Of a stretch of DNA of 64,000 nt, positions 29,101 through 44,100 are shown piece after piece (within the stretch, counting starts at the first letter, position 1; each line of letters opens with the position of its first letter). Source of the stretch: Plecoglossus altivelis (Eukaryota; Chordata; Actinopteri; Osmeriformes; Plecoglossidae); the NCBI GenBank assembly GCA_036571765.1, contig BROE01000024.1:930001-994000 (forward strand). Direction: 5' to 3'. A program made the position numbers and the translations under genes. The notes under the pieces are model-generated. The model saw only the letters and a list, made by a program, of their open reading frames with translations, was not told the DNA's origin and ran no database searches.

Positions 29101-32099
29101 TCCCCATGAGAAATAAGGCATGTATACCAAATCACATGCATTTGGAGTAATGGGGTGCTGGGGAATTCACGTAGAATTTGGCTGTGGCTGGTGGCGCATG
29201 TGGGCCACTAGCTGTTTGGGAGTAGAGCCAGTTGTATGATTGAGTCGAGAACGTTGAGATATTGAGACATTTTGTGGAGAAGAAAAAATCATTAGAATCC
29301 TGCGAAGAATACTGACAAAAACAATGGATTTCCTCATACCGGAGGAACCTTAACAATCAGAGACAGACTACGGGGCTCCGTGACTACTAAATCGGCAGTG
29401 GAGAAACAAAATACTTTTACTCACGTGACTATTGAGTAGTTATGGTCTGTATTTGTTTTTTTCAAGTCGTTTTTTAAAAACTGTAATTTATAATGTACTT
29501 TTATGTTTTGAATGAAGTATTGTATTTCAGGACATTACAAATCCCATCAGTTGAGTAAAAATACAGATCAGCTCAAGTACTTTTGAAATACACAATCCCA
29601 TATCAGAAAAGGTTGGGACAGTATGGAAAACATAAAATGAAAAGTAGTGATTTCTAAACTTACTTTGACTTGTTTTTCATTGCAGACAATGTGAACACAA
29701 CATATTTCATGTTTTGTCAGGTCAACTTAATTTTATTAATAAAATACATATTTTCCTGTCCCTCACACCTGCAACACATTCCAGAAAAGGTTGAGACAGC
29801 AACTTAAGGCTATTAATCAGGTAAATTGGTTAAATCATAACGTGATTTGAAACAGGAGATGTCAACAGATGATGGTAATTATGATTCGGAAAAGGAATGG
29901 CAACATTACACAGTGGTAAATTCTTTACTGTTCCAACTTTATTTGTAATGTGTTGCAAGAACCAAAATTAAAAATGGGATTAAAAAAAAAAATTAACAAA
30001 CAAACAAAAGCAATACAAATAATGAGGAACACATTAAATGATGTACTGTTGTATTGTCTGCAATGAAATACAAGTCAAAGTAAACGTAGAAAACACTACT
30101 TTCTTTTAAAATTAGTTTTCCACACTGTCCCAACTTTTTCCTGATTTGGGGTTGTAGGAATTCTTTCTGCAACTCGACACGGCCTATCAGTCTCAGCTGC
30201 CTGTGAGCAGCTTTTCATTTGTGCTGGAGTACTGTTAACTGCAAATCTAGTCGGGATGATTTTCAGTTGTACGTGAGTAAAAAAGTATTGGTACTGTTAC
30301 TTCAAAGTACAGTATTTTAGTACTTTTTCCACCTCTGTCAATTTGGCAGGGCAACTTTTTTTGCATTAGCAATATTTCAACTATTTATAGTGAATATGCC
30401 GATTTGAAGACGTATGTCTTGAGTTGTGATTAAAAAAAGTCCAGCTGATGCAGAAAGATTGATAGGTTATTCCAGATTTTGGGGCGGAGAGACTGAATGC
30501 TCTGGCCCCTGTAGTGATCATTTTTTCTGAGGAAACTGAGAAAATATCTGCAGATGAGGAACAGGGAAAGGGGGAGGGGATGTATGGATGGAGCATGTCA
30601 CACGTATGAGGGTGCCTGACAAAGGAGTACCTTGAAAGTAAGGAGGACTATAAACTTGATTCTGTGGGTTATAAGGATCCAGTGGAGTTGGATGAGGACT
30701 GGAGTAATGTGTTCAATAGATTTTATATGGGTGATAATCCTAGCCGCTGTGTTATGGACATATTGAAAGTAAGTATGTTAAGTAACAGACATCGAACAGC
30801 TTGAGCAAGGAAAACGGCAGCAGTTGTGACAAGGATTGGGAGAGCTTTAAGGAACCACCATAAAACAGAGTGAGTGGCAGAGGTGAAGGTATCACTACTT
30901 ATTGTTCGCAGAATACTTCATGAACGAAGTACTATGGCAACACCAGAAGATTCAAAACACTCATTAGCAAGAACAGTAGGAAGGTCAGCCTATAATTTCC
31001 CAACAAGTACAGAGATGCACCTAAAGAATTTTGGGACAAAGTTCTATGGATTGATGCGACAAAGACTTAGTGACAGACTTCGACAAAGTGATAGAAAGAA
31101 TTGGAGAAAAAAGGATCTGCTCATGATCCCAAACATACAAGATCATCTTTGAAACACACTGGAGATAATGTCCTGGCTTTGGTTTGCATGACACAAGACT
31201 CAGAGGTCTACAAAAACATTTTGTTTGGCAATTTAAAGAAAGATGCAATGAACTTAATTGGCAGAGCCTTTATCATGCGGCAAGATAATAACCCGAAACA
31301 AACTGGCAAAACAGCAAAGGAGTTTAACCAGGGGCAAGAAATGGAAGGTTTTAGACTGGCCAAGTCAATCTCCAGACTTAAACCCCATAGAGCATGCATT
31401 TTACCTGCTTATGTGGGGACTGAAGGGAGTAACCCTACAAAACAAATAACTGAAAGGCTGTGGTGAAAGCCTGGGAAAGCATCATAAAAGAAGAATACAA
31501 CAGTTTCGTGATGTCAAGGGGTCACAGACTAGCTGCAGTTATTGAAAGAAAAGGATTTGCAACTAAATAGCAAGTCTTATTCACTTAAATTTATTTTAAG
31601 TCTAGCTGTTCTAATACTTTTGAAAAATGTGTGGTTTCGAACAAAAATGTTTTAAGTTGCGTATCAGATCCAGGTGTAATACATGAAAATAAAACCTGAA
31701 ATGTTCAATCTTTTAACGTCTGACCCAAATGTTGTCAGTCTACTGCAAAAATAAAGGAGTTGGCCTCACTGTTCTGCTACATTTGGTTGGTACCGTAATT
31801 GTGCAGGCTGTTTTAAACTTGCAGATAATATTTAAGATTAAAAGTAAGTGCCAGGGTCTGGTGAAAAGATGCCTTTGCTGGTCAAGGTCATTTCTCTGTG
31901 CTGTACAAATTATGAAAGTGCAGGTTGCAAAATAGTTAAAGAAGATAAGTGAAATATTTGAATGTTTGTTTACATGAAAATTCAGAAACTCCCCTTGAAA
32001 TATTATAGACTGTTTGACTCCGTCAGACTGGGTGTGATTGTTTTGCGTTTACCACTTCCAGAGCAGAGAGCCAGTCATTTGACGGCAGAGAAGATAAAA

Positions 32100-32138
<39 letters not shown>

Positions 32139-35100
32139 CAAGCACGTCATTCACTACTGGTCTACTGTTGGGGTACTGTGAATGTAGATTTGTTTTCAAG
32201 GTTCTTGTAGTGTACTTTGTCAGATTATCATGGAACATTATCTTGTTGCTGCATTAAAAACAGGATGAACTCTGACGCATGGATGACCTCCAGGAAATGG
32301 CATGTACATTATAGTGTGGTTTTGTAAGAGGGTGTGTAAATATGTTATCTGTAAAATGCAGAGGAGGGTTGGATCAAGACCACAGTATAGTTTAGATGAG
32401 ACTGAAGAAGAGTGCCAACTATAGCTCTAAATAAATGTGTCCTGAAGAATCTTATCCCAGGTAACTTTTAATCTGGAAATGCATGTTATCTTACCGTCAT
32501 GGTTAGGGTTCCCCAGCGTCCAAGGCTCATCTGAGTCAAAGTGTGTGTCGCCCCCAATCCCAGGGCCAGGGAAGTAGGCGTGGGCCAGGAAGCCACCCTC
32601 ACCATCAAAGGGTGAGCTGTCTCCATGGAAACCTGAGGCAAAGATAATAGTGATGTCCACATCCTTCTTCGTCCGTTCTAGGTCGCTGTAGGGTACAGCC
32701 TCGAAGTGCAATGGTGTCACATTCTGCCACACCTCAAATGCCCGCCGAATGGCAATGTGGGTCTCTTCTGCACCCACTTTGGGAGTCACATTCTTTATGC
32801 TGTGGAATAATCAAATAAATAAGCACATCAACATCACACACAAAACACTATGTCAAAACACAAAAACACACAACATAGGAAATAACATATCATACAAAAC
32901 TAAAGTACTATACTGTCTCAGATAAATGTCCATATAATCCATCCCATTCTTCATCACCATGATAGATCCACTACCTTAGTATCCTGTTGAGGACCTTTTT
33001 ATATAAATAGAAATGATGCAAGTTTGTGCTTAATGGGTTTGTGTATGTATAAGAGGGAGAGAGCAAGCCGATTTAACTCCTGCTGAGGGCAGTGCTGCAA
33101 GTGTTGAAGAGGCCAGAGTATTGTCTAAGATAAATCAACAACCCAATTCTTCCCAAGAGCACAATGTCTGCCAATTTTCTATCATCTTTTCATAATAAAT
33201 GCTTGAATTGGGAGAATACACATTTTTTTGTTGAAAAAGTATACTTGTTTTCTTTGCCATTGTTGTCAAGACAGATTTTAGCTGTTTCTAGGGCCGGAGT
33301 GAGGCCACTTTTCAGCCTGGGAGTTTTAGGCCCAAGACCAGCCCACTTTTTCCATGGTGGTGGAAATAAGATATGAAACCAACACCCCAGTTCTTACTAT
33401 GCAATGAATAATGCAAAGGTTGATATAATTACTTCTAATAATAATTCACCTAAAATGAGATGTTAACAAAAATATTCCACTATTCCACATGGACAGGTTG
33501 ATAAAAAAAGATTAAGCTTAAGCTTAACTTTTGCTATCAATATTTGAATACTATTTGCAAAATCTATGAACATTTTAATTAAATGTAAGGTCCACAACGT
33601 TAGCTTACAATGATATTAGTTGAATAATTACGTTGGTAATGCTAATAATTAGGCCTCAATCCCCCTTTATAAGTAACCACTTGTGTTTTTCCTATTGAAA
33701 ACAAATCTGGAGGTTTGGCGGATTTGGCACCATCTTCCTCCGATGCATTTTTTTTTTCAACCTGGCTTCTTCAGCCCCTCCTGGCCTTCCTCTCATCCAT
33801 CCACCCTAATGCGTATGGTTGCGGCCCAGCAATCAGTATCCAATCGTAGAGAAGATTTTGGAAAAGACGAGCTATGGACCCCACCAACACTATTTGGGAG
33901 GGGAGAACTCCCTCACATAGTACGACCCAGAAACTAAGGTATCAGAATCCGTAACTTGTGTAGCCCACTCATAGGCTGACATGACAAATTAACATGACAA
34001 AAAAAATCATTGACTGGCCGAAAAGTGAAGCAGCCCACCAGGAACTCTCTCGATTCTCCCGAATAATCACCCCAGTCCTGGCTGTTTCCTCTCTTCCAAA
34101 CTTACTTGGTTCAAATAAATGGGTTGTTATCAAGCTCAGCAGGAACCTGTATAGCAATCCATTCATTTGAAAAGTATGTTATTCAGTACTGGATTAAACA
34201 AACTGTTTAATTTATAATAGCCTAAATAGAAATTTGACTGCATACTTAGATGTTAAACTTGTTTTGTGACTTGAGGTCCATGTGAAAAAACTTGGATTAA
34301 CATTAACATAATGCTACGAAACAACTCACATCTCTTTCCATCCAGACAGATTTATCTATTGGTTTAGAGGGAGTCATATGGATGACCAAAAAAGATGTAT
34401 CCAACCCTCAAGTATGTTCTTGTTTAAAGTACATTCAAAACTCCAAGTCTGCCTCTCATAAAGACTTGTACTATGAGTCTTAAAGTTATTATCACATTTT
34501 TATCACCCAAGGGGCAGATTAAAAGGTAGTCCCTGCTCATAAAGTTATGTGTCTTTGTACATGTCTGTGTAAGTGAGTATAGGAGCTTGGGGAGCTTGGG
34601 GAGAACTTTTAAAAGGCACAAATGATTTCTGACAACTAAAATGTATGCTACAAGGTGTTATCCTACTGCCATAGTGATGGGGACGCTATTGTTAATCAGC
34701 AACTGCCTACTAAAAGCAAGTGCATTTGCAAACACTAACGCATGGTTTAGCATTGACTTTGTAAACAATATCTTACAAGTCTAAACACAATACAGACAGT
34801 CTGAAACATAATCAGGTTCAGGACATGTATCTGAACCCCTGCCTCAAGAGAGCCATTATTATCACCATAGACCCCACCGATCCAGCACACAAACTGTTCA
34901 CCCTTCTATCATCTGGCAAATGCTACCGGAGCATGCAGACTCCTAGACTCAGCAACAGCTTTTTCCCCCCCACAGGCCATCAGACTACTCAACACACATC
35001 AAGGAAATCTCATAAACGGGTGCGGGGAAGAAAAGGAAGTTACATTAAAATGTCAAATGAAATCAACACAGCATTCACGGGAAAGCATAAACTGTCACAT

Positions 35101-38100
35101 GTTAATTTCCTAAATAATTTGTGTCCACAAACACTGTAGGCCTTCAGGAACGTTGCATCTGACCCAGGGGAAAGGTTGAGGAAGGTGAGGCTCTTGGCTT
35201 GTCCTTGTCCCTTCCATGGGTAGGAGACAACAGGTCTGGTATGAACTCATTCAAAGATAGTGGGATTAAATGTGGCATCATAAAATGCTAAGTCGGGGGT
35301 TCTTGTGCTTGTGTGGTCAGTAGTAAAGTGTCTTACTATACCATGTTGAAGGCTTGACTGTGCTACATTGCCTTTTCTCTTGTCCACGAGACAATCCTTC
35401 CACTCCACTAGGTGTCCTATCCCTTTACCTTGCTCTATACCCTTTTTCAGATTTCCTGTTTGGTGTGTCAAGAGTATTCACCTATTCAAACAATATGTTG
35501 ATGACTAATGGATATCTTTATTATTGTTGCTGTTGTGGTACATGTTGGATAGCAGATAATGCCATCAGATAGCATTACCTGTAGGGTTTTCATCTCCCAA
35601 AGCTATTGCATATAATGTACCGATAGTCTAGTGGGAAGACCAATTTGCCGAAATAAATACATGGACAACAGTTGTTTTTTTGTGTGCAATCTATTCTGGG
35701 AGGCTTACGCCTGGGACACGCTCGCTGAAAACTGCCTCAAACAGGCACAAAACCTAAAAGGGTGCTTTTTATTTGTGTCGCTTTTACATCTAATTGGACA
35801 AGCCACACAGGCTGCAAAGAGGCGTGATCATCTCACTCTATGCAGCAATCATTTTGGCACCTGGTAAATGTTTTGGGTAAGTCGCTTGCGAATATGGTTG
35901 CAAGACCTAACTTGACTGCTCTGGCAACAAACAGCTAACCTCATGTTTGCCCTGAAAAATAACTATATCAATCAATGCTATACATAAAAAACTAGAATGA
36001 TGAGTGCATTGCCTGTCCAGCCAACATAGTAGTCCGTTGTGTCAAAACAGTAGACTGTGTCTATTAAAAAAAGAGCGAGACAGATGAGCTGGCATACACT
36101 CAAGCAAAACAGACACCAAAACCTTTCATCACTAATTAGTAGGACAGTTTTGAAAGATCAACTAAGCAAAATGAATGATCAAAGTTGAGAAGCAGCCTAG
36201 CCATACGTGGATTTATATTACCCATATCAAGTATTTTACAAAGACTACACAAAAATACCAATTTTGCCATGTTACGTTATGTATGAAAAGTTGTTGAAGC
36301 AACAAGATACCTAAATCTTTATTTGGCCTATGTCATGTTTAAGTTCCATCTGTCCCAGCTTTCAATGTGAAAAAGTAAGGATTAGTGGAGATGAAGGGCT
36401 TGGTGGCCGGAGCAGGGAATTGTGCCAACACTGTAGTGTGAACAGCCTTGCGTCATTCCTGAGCCACTCAGCTCTTCGGCACACTTTGCAGAAAGTGTGT
36501 CTAAGGCGTTAGGTGAGCCAACTGAATATTTTTACTGCAGACAAAACCCTGGATTCCTTTCTGTACTATATTGGTTGGTGGTTCCCACAAATAAAAGGTG
36601 TGCATATATGTTTATGGATGAATGAGAGACATCAAGATTTGTTAGGGTTAGACTGAACGTCAGTGCGTGAATAAAGGGAAGGATATTGCTATAATCAGTG
36701 TGATTAATATGTAATTTCATACTCCATGAAGCTTACTACTGACCTGATGACTCCTTGGTGTACAGTAGGATGAGTAATCTCTTAGATGTATGTGCTGGTC
36801 TAGTTAATTTAGAGAAGTTAATTCAAGTATCTGTAAAAAGAAAACTGTATGTACTGTAAGCTCTCTGGGTCTGACACATGCACATACACAGTCTGGCTCA
36901 ACCTACCCACCTACCTGTATGTGATATGCTTGTGCTGCCACTTCTGCCCTGTGAGGGCGTATCGTCTTTTCCGGACGTTGAACTTGGACACCCCCCCTAA
37001 CTGGTCTGGGACCCCACATCGGGGCTTCTTCATCCAGCTAGAAAAACAGAGAATGCCATTTCTAAGATTATGAACTGCAACAGGTGTTATGATGAGGATA
37101 TCATTGGTCTATTTACAGCTATAATAATAAATGATTTCTTTACCTTATTGTGTTATCATGACATCATTACCGGTGAGAAGCACAAAAGAAAATAAATAAA
37201 AGGGGTACTTTACAAACAATGGTAACAGCACAAATCAGAAACCTTTTGCAACAGAACTTGTTGCCCTAGTTCTCTTCACCACAACCAAACTGTGAATTTT
37301 CTGAAATGATCTGTCTACCAAATGATGGTTCGATTAGGTGTAAACTGTAAAAGACCATTCTATTCCCCAAGGCTGACATCTTACAACAGTATAACAGTTA
37401 CTCCCCCGATAATCCAGATGCTGAGGTGTGCCCCTTGTAAAGACGACTTTTCAAGTTCAAGTTCAAGTTGTGCTTTATTGTCATTCCGCTACATGCGGGT
37501 GCATACAGTGGAACGAAATGTCGTGCCTCACAGAGCCACGGTGCTACATAAGTACAGACATTCAACAGTACAGACAAACAGCAAACAATTTACAATCAAT
37601 ATAACAATTTTCCTATACATAAACTAAACAGGATACAAACTATACAAACTGTACGAATACTTACGATGATGCAGTGCAGGAGTATGTAATTGCGAAGAAT
37701 GGATTACATATTATTACCAGAGTCCTTTAGTGCAGTTTGTGTTACACATGCAGTTGTATAAAAGAGCAGATGGTGAGTGACTAGTGCAAGTTCTCCGATT
37801 TCTCTTATTATCTCGTCGCTCCGGATTAGTCATAGAGACCCGGAAGAGTTCATGGCTCTCACAGCCTGGGGGAGAAAGCTGATTGATCAGTCTGGCAGAG
37901 GGGGCTCTGATGCTCCGGAACAACTGCCTGATGGTAGGAGCTGAAAAAGGCCGTGGGATGGGTGTGTGGGGTCTTTTATGATACTATTTGCCTGTAATGG
38001 AGATCGTGGTTGTTTGGAAGTTTTAGATGGAGGGACTCCGAGAGAGGTGGTACCATCCTCCAAAAACGATGATGACTTCGCCCCCGCCCCAGCTGTGTTC

Positions 38101-41100
38101 ATTGTTCGCTGGATGGTCTTGCGTTCTGCTGCAGTGCAGTTCCCTTACCAGACAGTGATGCAGCTGTTTAGCACACTCTCAATGGTGCCACTGTTGAATG
38201 TGGTGAGGATGGGTGAGGGAGACTTGCTCTCTTCAGACGGCGGAGAAATTGTAGGCGCTGATGTGCCTTCTTTAAGAGTGACTTGGTGTTGGTGATCCAG
38301 GTGAGGTCCTCTGTGATGTGCAACCCCAGGAATTTGGTGTTGTTGACTCTCTCGACAGGCGAGCTGTTGATGGTCAATGGGGGGTGATCCGCGGAGTTCT
38401 TCCTGAAGTCCATCACAACCTATTTTGTCTTTGCTCAAGTTGAGGGACAGGTTTTTTGCCCCACACCATTTCGCCAGTTGTGCCACTTCCTCTCTATATT
38501 GTGTTTCATCGTTGTTGCTTATGAGACCTACCACTGTTGTTTCATCAGCAAACTTGATAATGGGGTTGGAGCTGAACTTGGCAGTGCAGTCGTGAGTCAG
38601 CAGCGTGAAGAGCAGAGGGCTGAGCACACAGCCCTGTGTGGCACCTGTGCTCAGTGTTGAAGTGCTCGAGGTGTTATGGCCAACACGGACTGACTGAGGT
38701 CTTTCGGTTAGAAAGTCCAGAATCAAATTACAGAGGGACTTTTCAGGTCCAGTATGTTTAATTAGTTGGTTGAGCTGTACTGATGTGGATAGCTCGTATT
38801 GTGTTGAATTGCTGAGCTGAAGTCATTATTGTCACCTGCGAAGTTTCTGCTCTAACGTCATTATAACGCGTTGATATACGATGTATTGTCTTTGCGTTTA
38901 TTAGTATTAGGAGAGTCTAGTCTAGAGCGTCATGTTTCGACTGTATGGTTACATATAAATCTGGAAGTCGTCCAGTTTTAAATGCGATGGAGGTCCTCAG
39001 CCCTCTGAGGATCTTTATACTGTCAGTCTGTCTCGATAGTGGAGACGAGTTTCTTCCTCGGAGTTGCACTGAATATGACTGTGAGCGTGGTTTCGGAGTG
39101 TATTTCTTCATAGGCGAGGTGCTCTGGTATTTGTATAATGAGTTCTATGATGTGCCACAATAAATTTCAAGAGGCATTGGCCTCTTTCTTTTATCTCGCC
39201 ACGGTCAATGCTTTGTTGCTCTGGGTATGGTTTAGGTACCGGGGTCAATCTAAGTGCTCATATAGCGGTGTACGGTTAGTCATATCTATTTAGAAGACGA
39301 TCTAGCTGGAGCGATTTGTTGGTCTGATGTCTGTCTACAGGACCTATGGTATAAAGTGACTGTGGGTCAGTATCTTTGCAGACTGGGGCTGGAATGACTG
39401 CTCTGGGCTCTCCCATGCTTGGATCTGCGGTGTTTGAGGCTGTTATGTTAAGATAGTAGCATTCTGTCATGGTTCTGTGATGCAAGCACAGTCTTTCAGT
39501 ACACGGGCAGATATATTGTCGGGGCCCGCAACCTTGCGTGGGTTGATCCTAAATAGGGTCCTCCTTACGTTGACTGGAGACAGACAGAGTGCCAGGTCGT
39601 TGGGGGGTAGTGGGTAGTTTTTGTGCTGGTGTGACATTCTGCGTGTCAAACCATGAATAAAAGTGGTTGGCGTAGGTACTGAATCATCCCTGATGGCGTG
39701 ATTTCATTGGCTTTTGTCGCCCAATTGTTAAACATTAGGTAGATCTTGGAAGGTGAGCGTATTGTCAATGTCTGAGTGGAGTCATACTATGAAGGAGCAG
39801 CGCGCTCCTATGGTTAGATTGCGGCTTGACTATGTGTATCTGTTGGTGTGATTCAGTAGTGATTTTTCTGAGGCGATCAGCGCCTCTGTGCTGGTATCAC
39901 CCATATGGTCGGGTTTCGACTATGTGCTCTGTGCTGGCTGTTATATGGTAGATGTCTTGATAATATTTGATTTCTTTGGGTGTCATACTTAGAGATCCGT
40001 GAGGTTTGCTTTGAGCGACTGTTATTATTATATAGTATATATAGAACTATGGTATCTGATGATCTTGTTCCCCGAGCTAAGTACGGTACGCTTTATCGGG
40101 GTAATCTATTCTATGTGTGAGCCTGCTTGCTGTTTTGGGGCTCCTTTATCTCCCGATCTGAAAGTTCGCTGAAAAATGGCCCTTTGAGCGCCATCGCTAC
40201 GGATCGTGCTTATATTTGACGTTCGAGATCACAAACTTTAACTCACTGGTTTACGCTTGTGTGGTATTATCTAGTAGTCTAGTAAATGATATCCAGTGGC
40301 CCCCAAATTAAAAATACGACCAGATGGTCTTTAGCAACCCACTAACCTCTGCTGTCATCCATGTTCTCTGGTTGGCTCGCCTGGAGATGGTCTTTGTGAC
40401 TGTCAATCATCTGTGCACTTTTTGAAGTAAGCAGTCACAGTTTCAGAGTACTCCTGTAGGTCAGTGTTGTTGTTATAAGTAGCTGCCTTTTTGAACATGT
40501 TCCAGTCTGTGTCATGGAAGCAGTCCTGCAGTGCAGAAGTAGCATTTTCTGGCCATACCGTGATTTGCTTAAGTATCGGTTTCGCAAGATTGAGAAGTGG
40601 GCTATATGCTGGGTTTAGCATAACAGAGATGTGGACTGAGTACCCGAGGTGGGGGAAGGGTTCGGCTTTGTATGCGTTCTTAGCTGTTGTGTAAACAAAG
40701 TCTATTGTGTTGTTTCCCCTTGTTGCGAAGTTCACATGTTGGTAAAAATTAGGCAAAACTGACTTTAAGGTTGCATGGTTGAAGTCACCGGCTACGATGA
40801 AAAAGCCGTCTGGGTTATTTGTGTGATGTTCGCTGATGGCGCTGTATAGTTCACGAGCGCGTCTTTTGCGTTAGCACACGGACGAATGTAAACAGCGACC
40901 ATAACAATGACGTGAACTCCCTCGGCAGATAGAAAGGACGGCACTTCACAATCATAAACTCAACCAGCGGTGAGCAGTATCTAGATACTACCGCAGCATT
41001 GTTACACCATTTTTTGTTGACATAAACACACAAGCCGCCCCCGCGAGTCTTTCCAAACAGTGACGAATCTCTGTCCGCTCGGTAGCAGATTAGGCCGTGC

Positions 41101-44100
41101 AGTTGAATGGCGGAGTCCGGGATGTTGTCGTTTAGCCATTTCTCAGTGAAAGACAAACGCGACAAAATCCCTTAGCCTTATGTGAGGTTAGATAGGTGAG
41201 TTGAATTATAGTCCATTTGTTTTCCAGAGAGGAACGTTAGAGGCATGAGTGATGGCAAGAGCGGTCTTGTGGTGGTAAGCCCTCAACTTAGATCGTTATA
41301 CTCCGCGTTTATACCGCACTTGTTGTCCTCTCTCGCACGCTTGCGACGCGCCTTGCTTGCGCGGTAGCTATCAGTAGGCGACCCGCGGTCTCGAGGTTTG
41401 GCTCTAGCAGTAAACAAAGGCCTCGTAGTTTCTCGCTAGCCGCCGGCGGGAGTTTTTGTTTGTATGTTTTTTCGATGTCTAAAAGGCTTTGACGATCATA
41501 AATGTATCTGGGAGTGAACTCCCGATGAATCAGCGTCGAATATGCATTGTTTGTAGACGAACAGACGACTTATCTTGTAAAAACATATAACTTGAATTCT
41601 GTCAGGTTGGATCTGTCTCAAATATGTCCATGTTTTTCTCCATTTGTTGATACAATGCCAAGAAGAAAATTGGGACTATGTCTGAAATACCCACTATAAT
41701 TTAGGGTTAGAAGGCTTGGGACATCTGTGCTGCACTTATATCGTATAAAGAAAATTGATCTTTAATGCTCTTAAGGATAGTTTTGCTGATGCAGATACAG
41801 CAAAACCTTCCAAGAGTGATCCTCCATTGAATGGGATTGTTGGTCCTATAGACTATGGCAAATAAAAATTCTGGAAAACGTAGATGACATGAAGACTTGC
41901 TGTGAGCGGTTTTAACGGTATAGAAATATGCATGAATGAATTTGCCTAGAAGATATTTGAGAATTTCCAAACAAGACACATTTGTCTCTCATATTTGCAA
42001 TAGGCCTGCTTGGATGTGCCCTGACAACAAATGCACAACAGATGCACAGTAAATATTTTGCCAGAATAACTGGATGAATTAATGAATACCTGTGTTGCCA
42101 TGGTACCATGGATCCATCAGACCATTGAATGTTTATGATATCCCTGTGTGTTAATACTTTTGTCTGGGGACAATGATATGATCATTATCAGCCGGCAATA
42201 ATATGCTGTTAAGATTGGACTTTTATAGACAAACTGCAGTTTAACCCTCAACGTGTGACATCATTTATAATAAATAACTTTCAGAACGATTGAGGGGCAA
42301 GACATCAACCGTAAAAATTATAATGAAAGCCATTTAAAAAGTCACCTTCTATCAACATGGAAATGAATGGCAGATTGACGAAGGCCACTTCAATTTACAG
42401 CCTTGCCTTGGCAAAAATCACTATCTAGCATTCGTTAGGGGACCACAGACTATTCATCTCGTTTACACTTTTGTAATTCTTTTTTTACTTGTTTCAACCA
42501 ATACTCATTAAACGTCTGCAATTAGTACAAAATTCTGCAGCAAGGTTTTCAACTTAGCTTTTTCAAAATCTTTGCTGCATCGTATTCTGTTTTGTGTTTA
42601 TTTCAACAGCCTGGTTTAACTTATAGAGCTCCAAATGGACAGGCTTCACAGTATATCATTGACTTGCTGCGCCCCTACACTTCTTGCCTGGCCCTTCGGT
42701 CTTCAGGTCAGAGCCTCCTGGTGGTTCCAAACACCCATTTTAAAACAGGGGGACCTGTCATTTCAGCCTGTTCCCCCGAAATTCTGTAGATTTTTTTTTT
42801 TAAAGCAACCAAAGACACTTATTTAGACAAGTTTTTGGGTGACCAGTTGCTGTCCCTGTAAATGTAATTTCTTTTTTGTTGTACTCGGTAAGGCATTTTT
42901 AAAAACATTTTACTTACATACTTACAATTTGCAAAATAAGTAGCCTAGGGAAAACTGATGCAAATCAAATAACATCTCACATGTCATACACAAGTCAACT
43001 AGAAGCATAGGTAAACAAGAAAAAATTTATGTATTTAGTGATGCTAAATATGAGGTTTTATATATTGAGTGACTTTTTTGGCCCTTCTTCATAAGGTTGT
43101 GTCACATACTGTATGTCTGAGTACAGTTTTCATACCAGTGCATTCTTTCAGATGCATTTATATAGACATTTTAATAAAGACAAATACAGTGGTACCATCT
43201 GTGCTTCAAACTACACTGTGATATACATTTTAGGCCATAGCAGTCAGCATTAATAACACATTAACAAAAGGGCATATTGATGTGTGTGACACACTCACTC
43301 TATTGTGTTCCTGTCCTGTGAACCTGTGACGTTGAGCCCATACAGGCGCTGCATGGCAGCGATAGCAGACTGCATGGCCAGGGACGAGCGCAAAACTGCC
43401 ATTTGGGGGTCTGTGGGAGGAAGGTACCCATACCTCTGGAGCCATGTCTGCAGAAACGAGGGAGAAGAGAAGGTTGAAAGGGTTAGACGTGCAGAGATTT
43501 TACTTAGTTGAAAGGTTTTCAATTCCTCATGGAATATTGTACATCAGAGCTCTCTCTTTCCACTAACTGAGCAGAACCTTTATCAATTGTTCAGTTTTCA
43601 TAATTAACACATTATCAGACATTAAGCCCACATACCTTTAAAAAATATCTGTTTAAAAGGTTCATTGCTGTTTTGGATACTTTTATATATGTCTTAGCAG
43701 TCTAATAATACTGTATCTGAAGTCTCTTTCCCGATATTCAGCATTGGTTCAGTATTACAGCCCCTTCCAGCCGTCCCACAATGAGCTTTCCTCAGGGCAT
43801 GCAATTTCTGTGTCTGTATCTTTAAATGCAATGAGAAGGAGAGAGGTAGGGCTAACTGACATGCTTCGGCTGTTTGCAAGACATGATATCTCTCAAGGAA
43901 AAAAACTATTGCACGTCATAGCTAATTTTTTCATTGGCAGGCCAAATGATGTGGGTGGGCAAAGCAGAGAAAGGGGAGGTAACCTTCCCTGTTATGATGA
44001 CATAAGGGGGGGGGGAATCAATATTGGCTCATCTGAGCGTACTTTTCTCAATGACGAAGTAGTATACTCAAGACTTGGTTTACACACATCAGATTCAAGC

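Noticed and set aside
30440..30800. Repeat-like stretch with GGGGCGGAGAGACTGAATGC
   Set aside because: It seems to be a dispersed repeat, but I could not place its borders or class.
36849..37073. 74-codon plus-strand frame
   Set aside because: It is the antisense of mmp16 exon 3.
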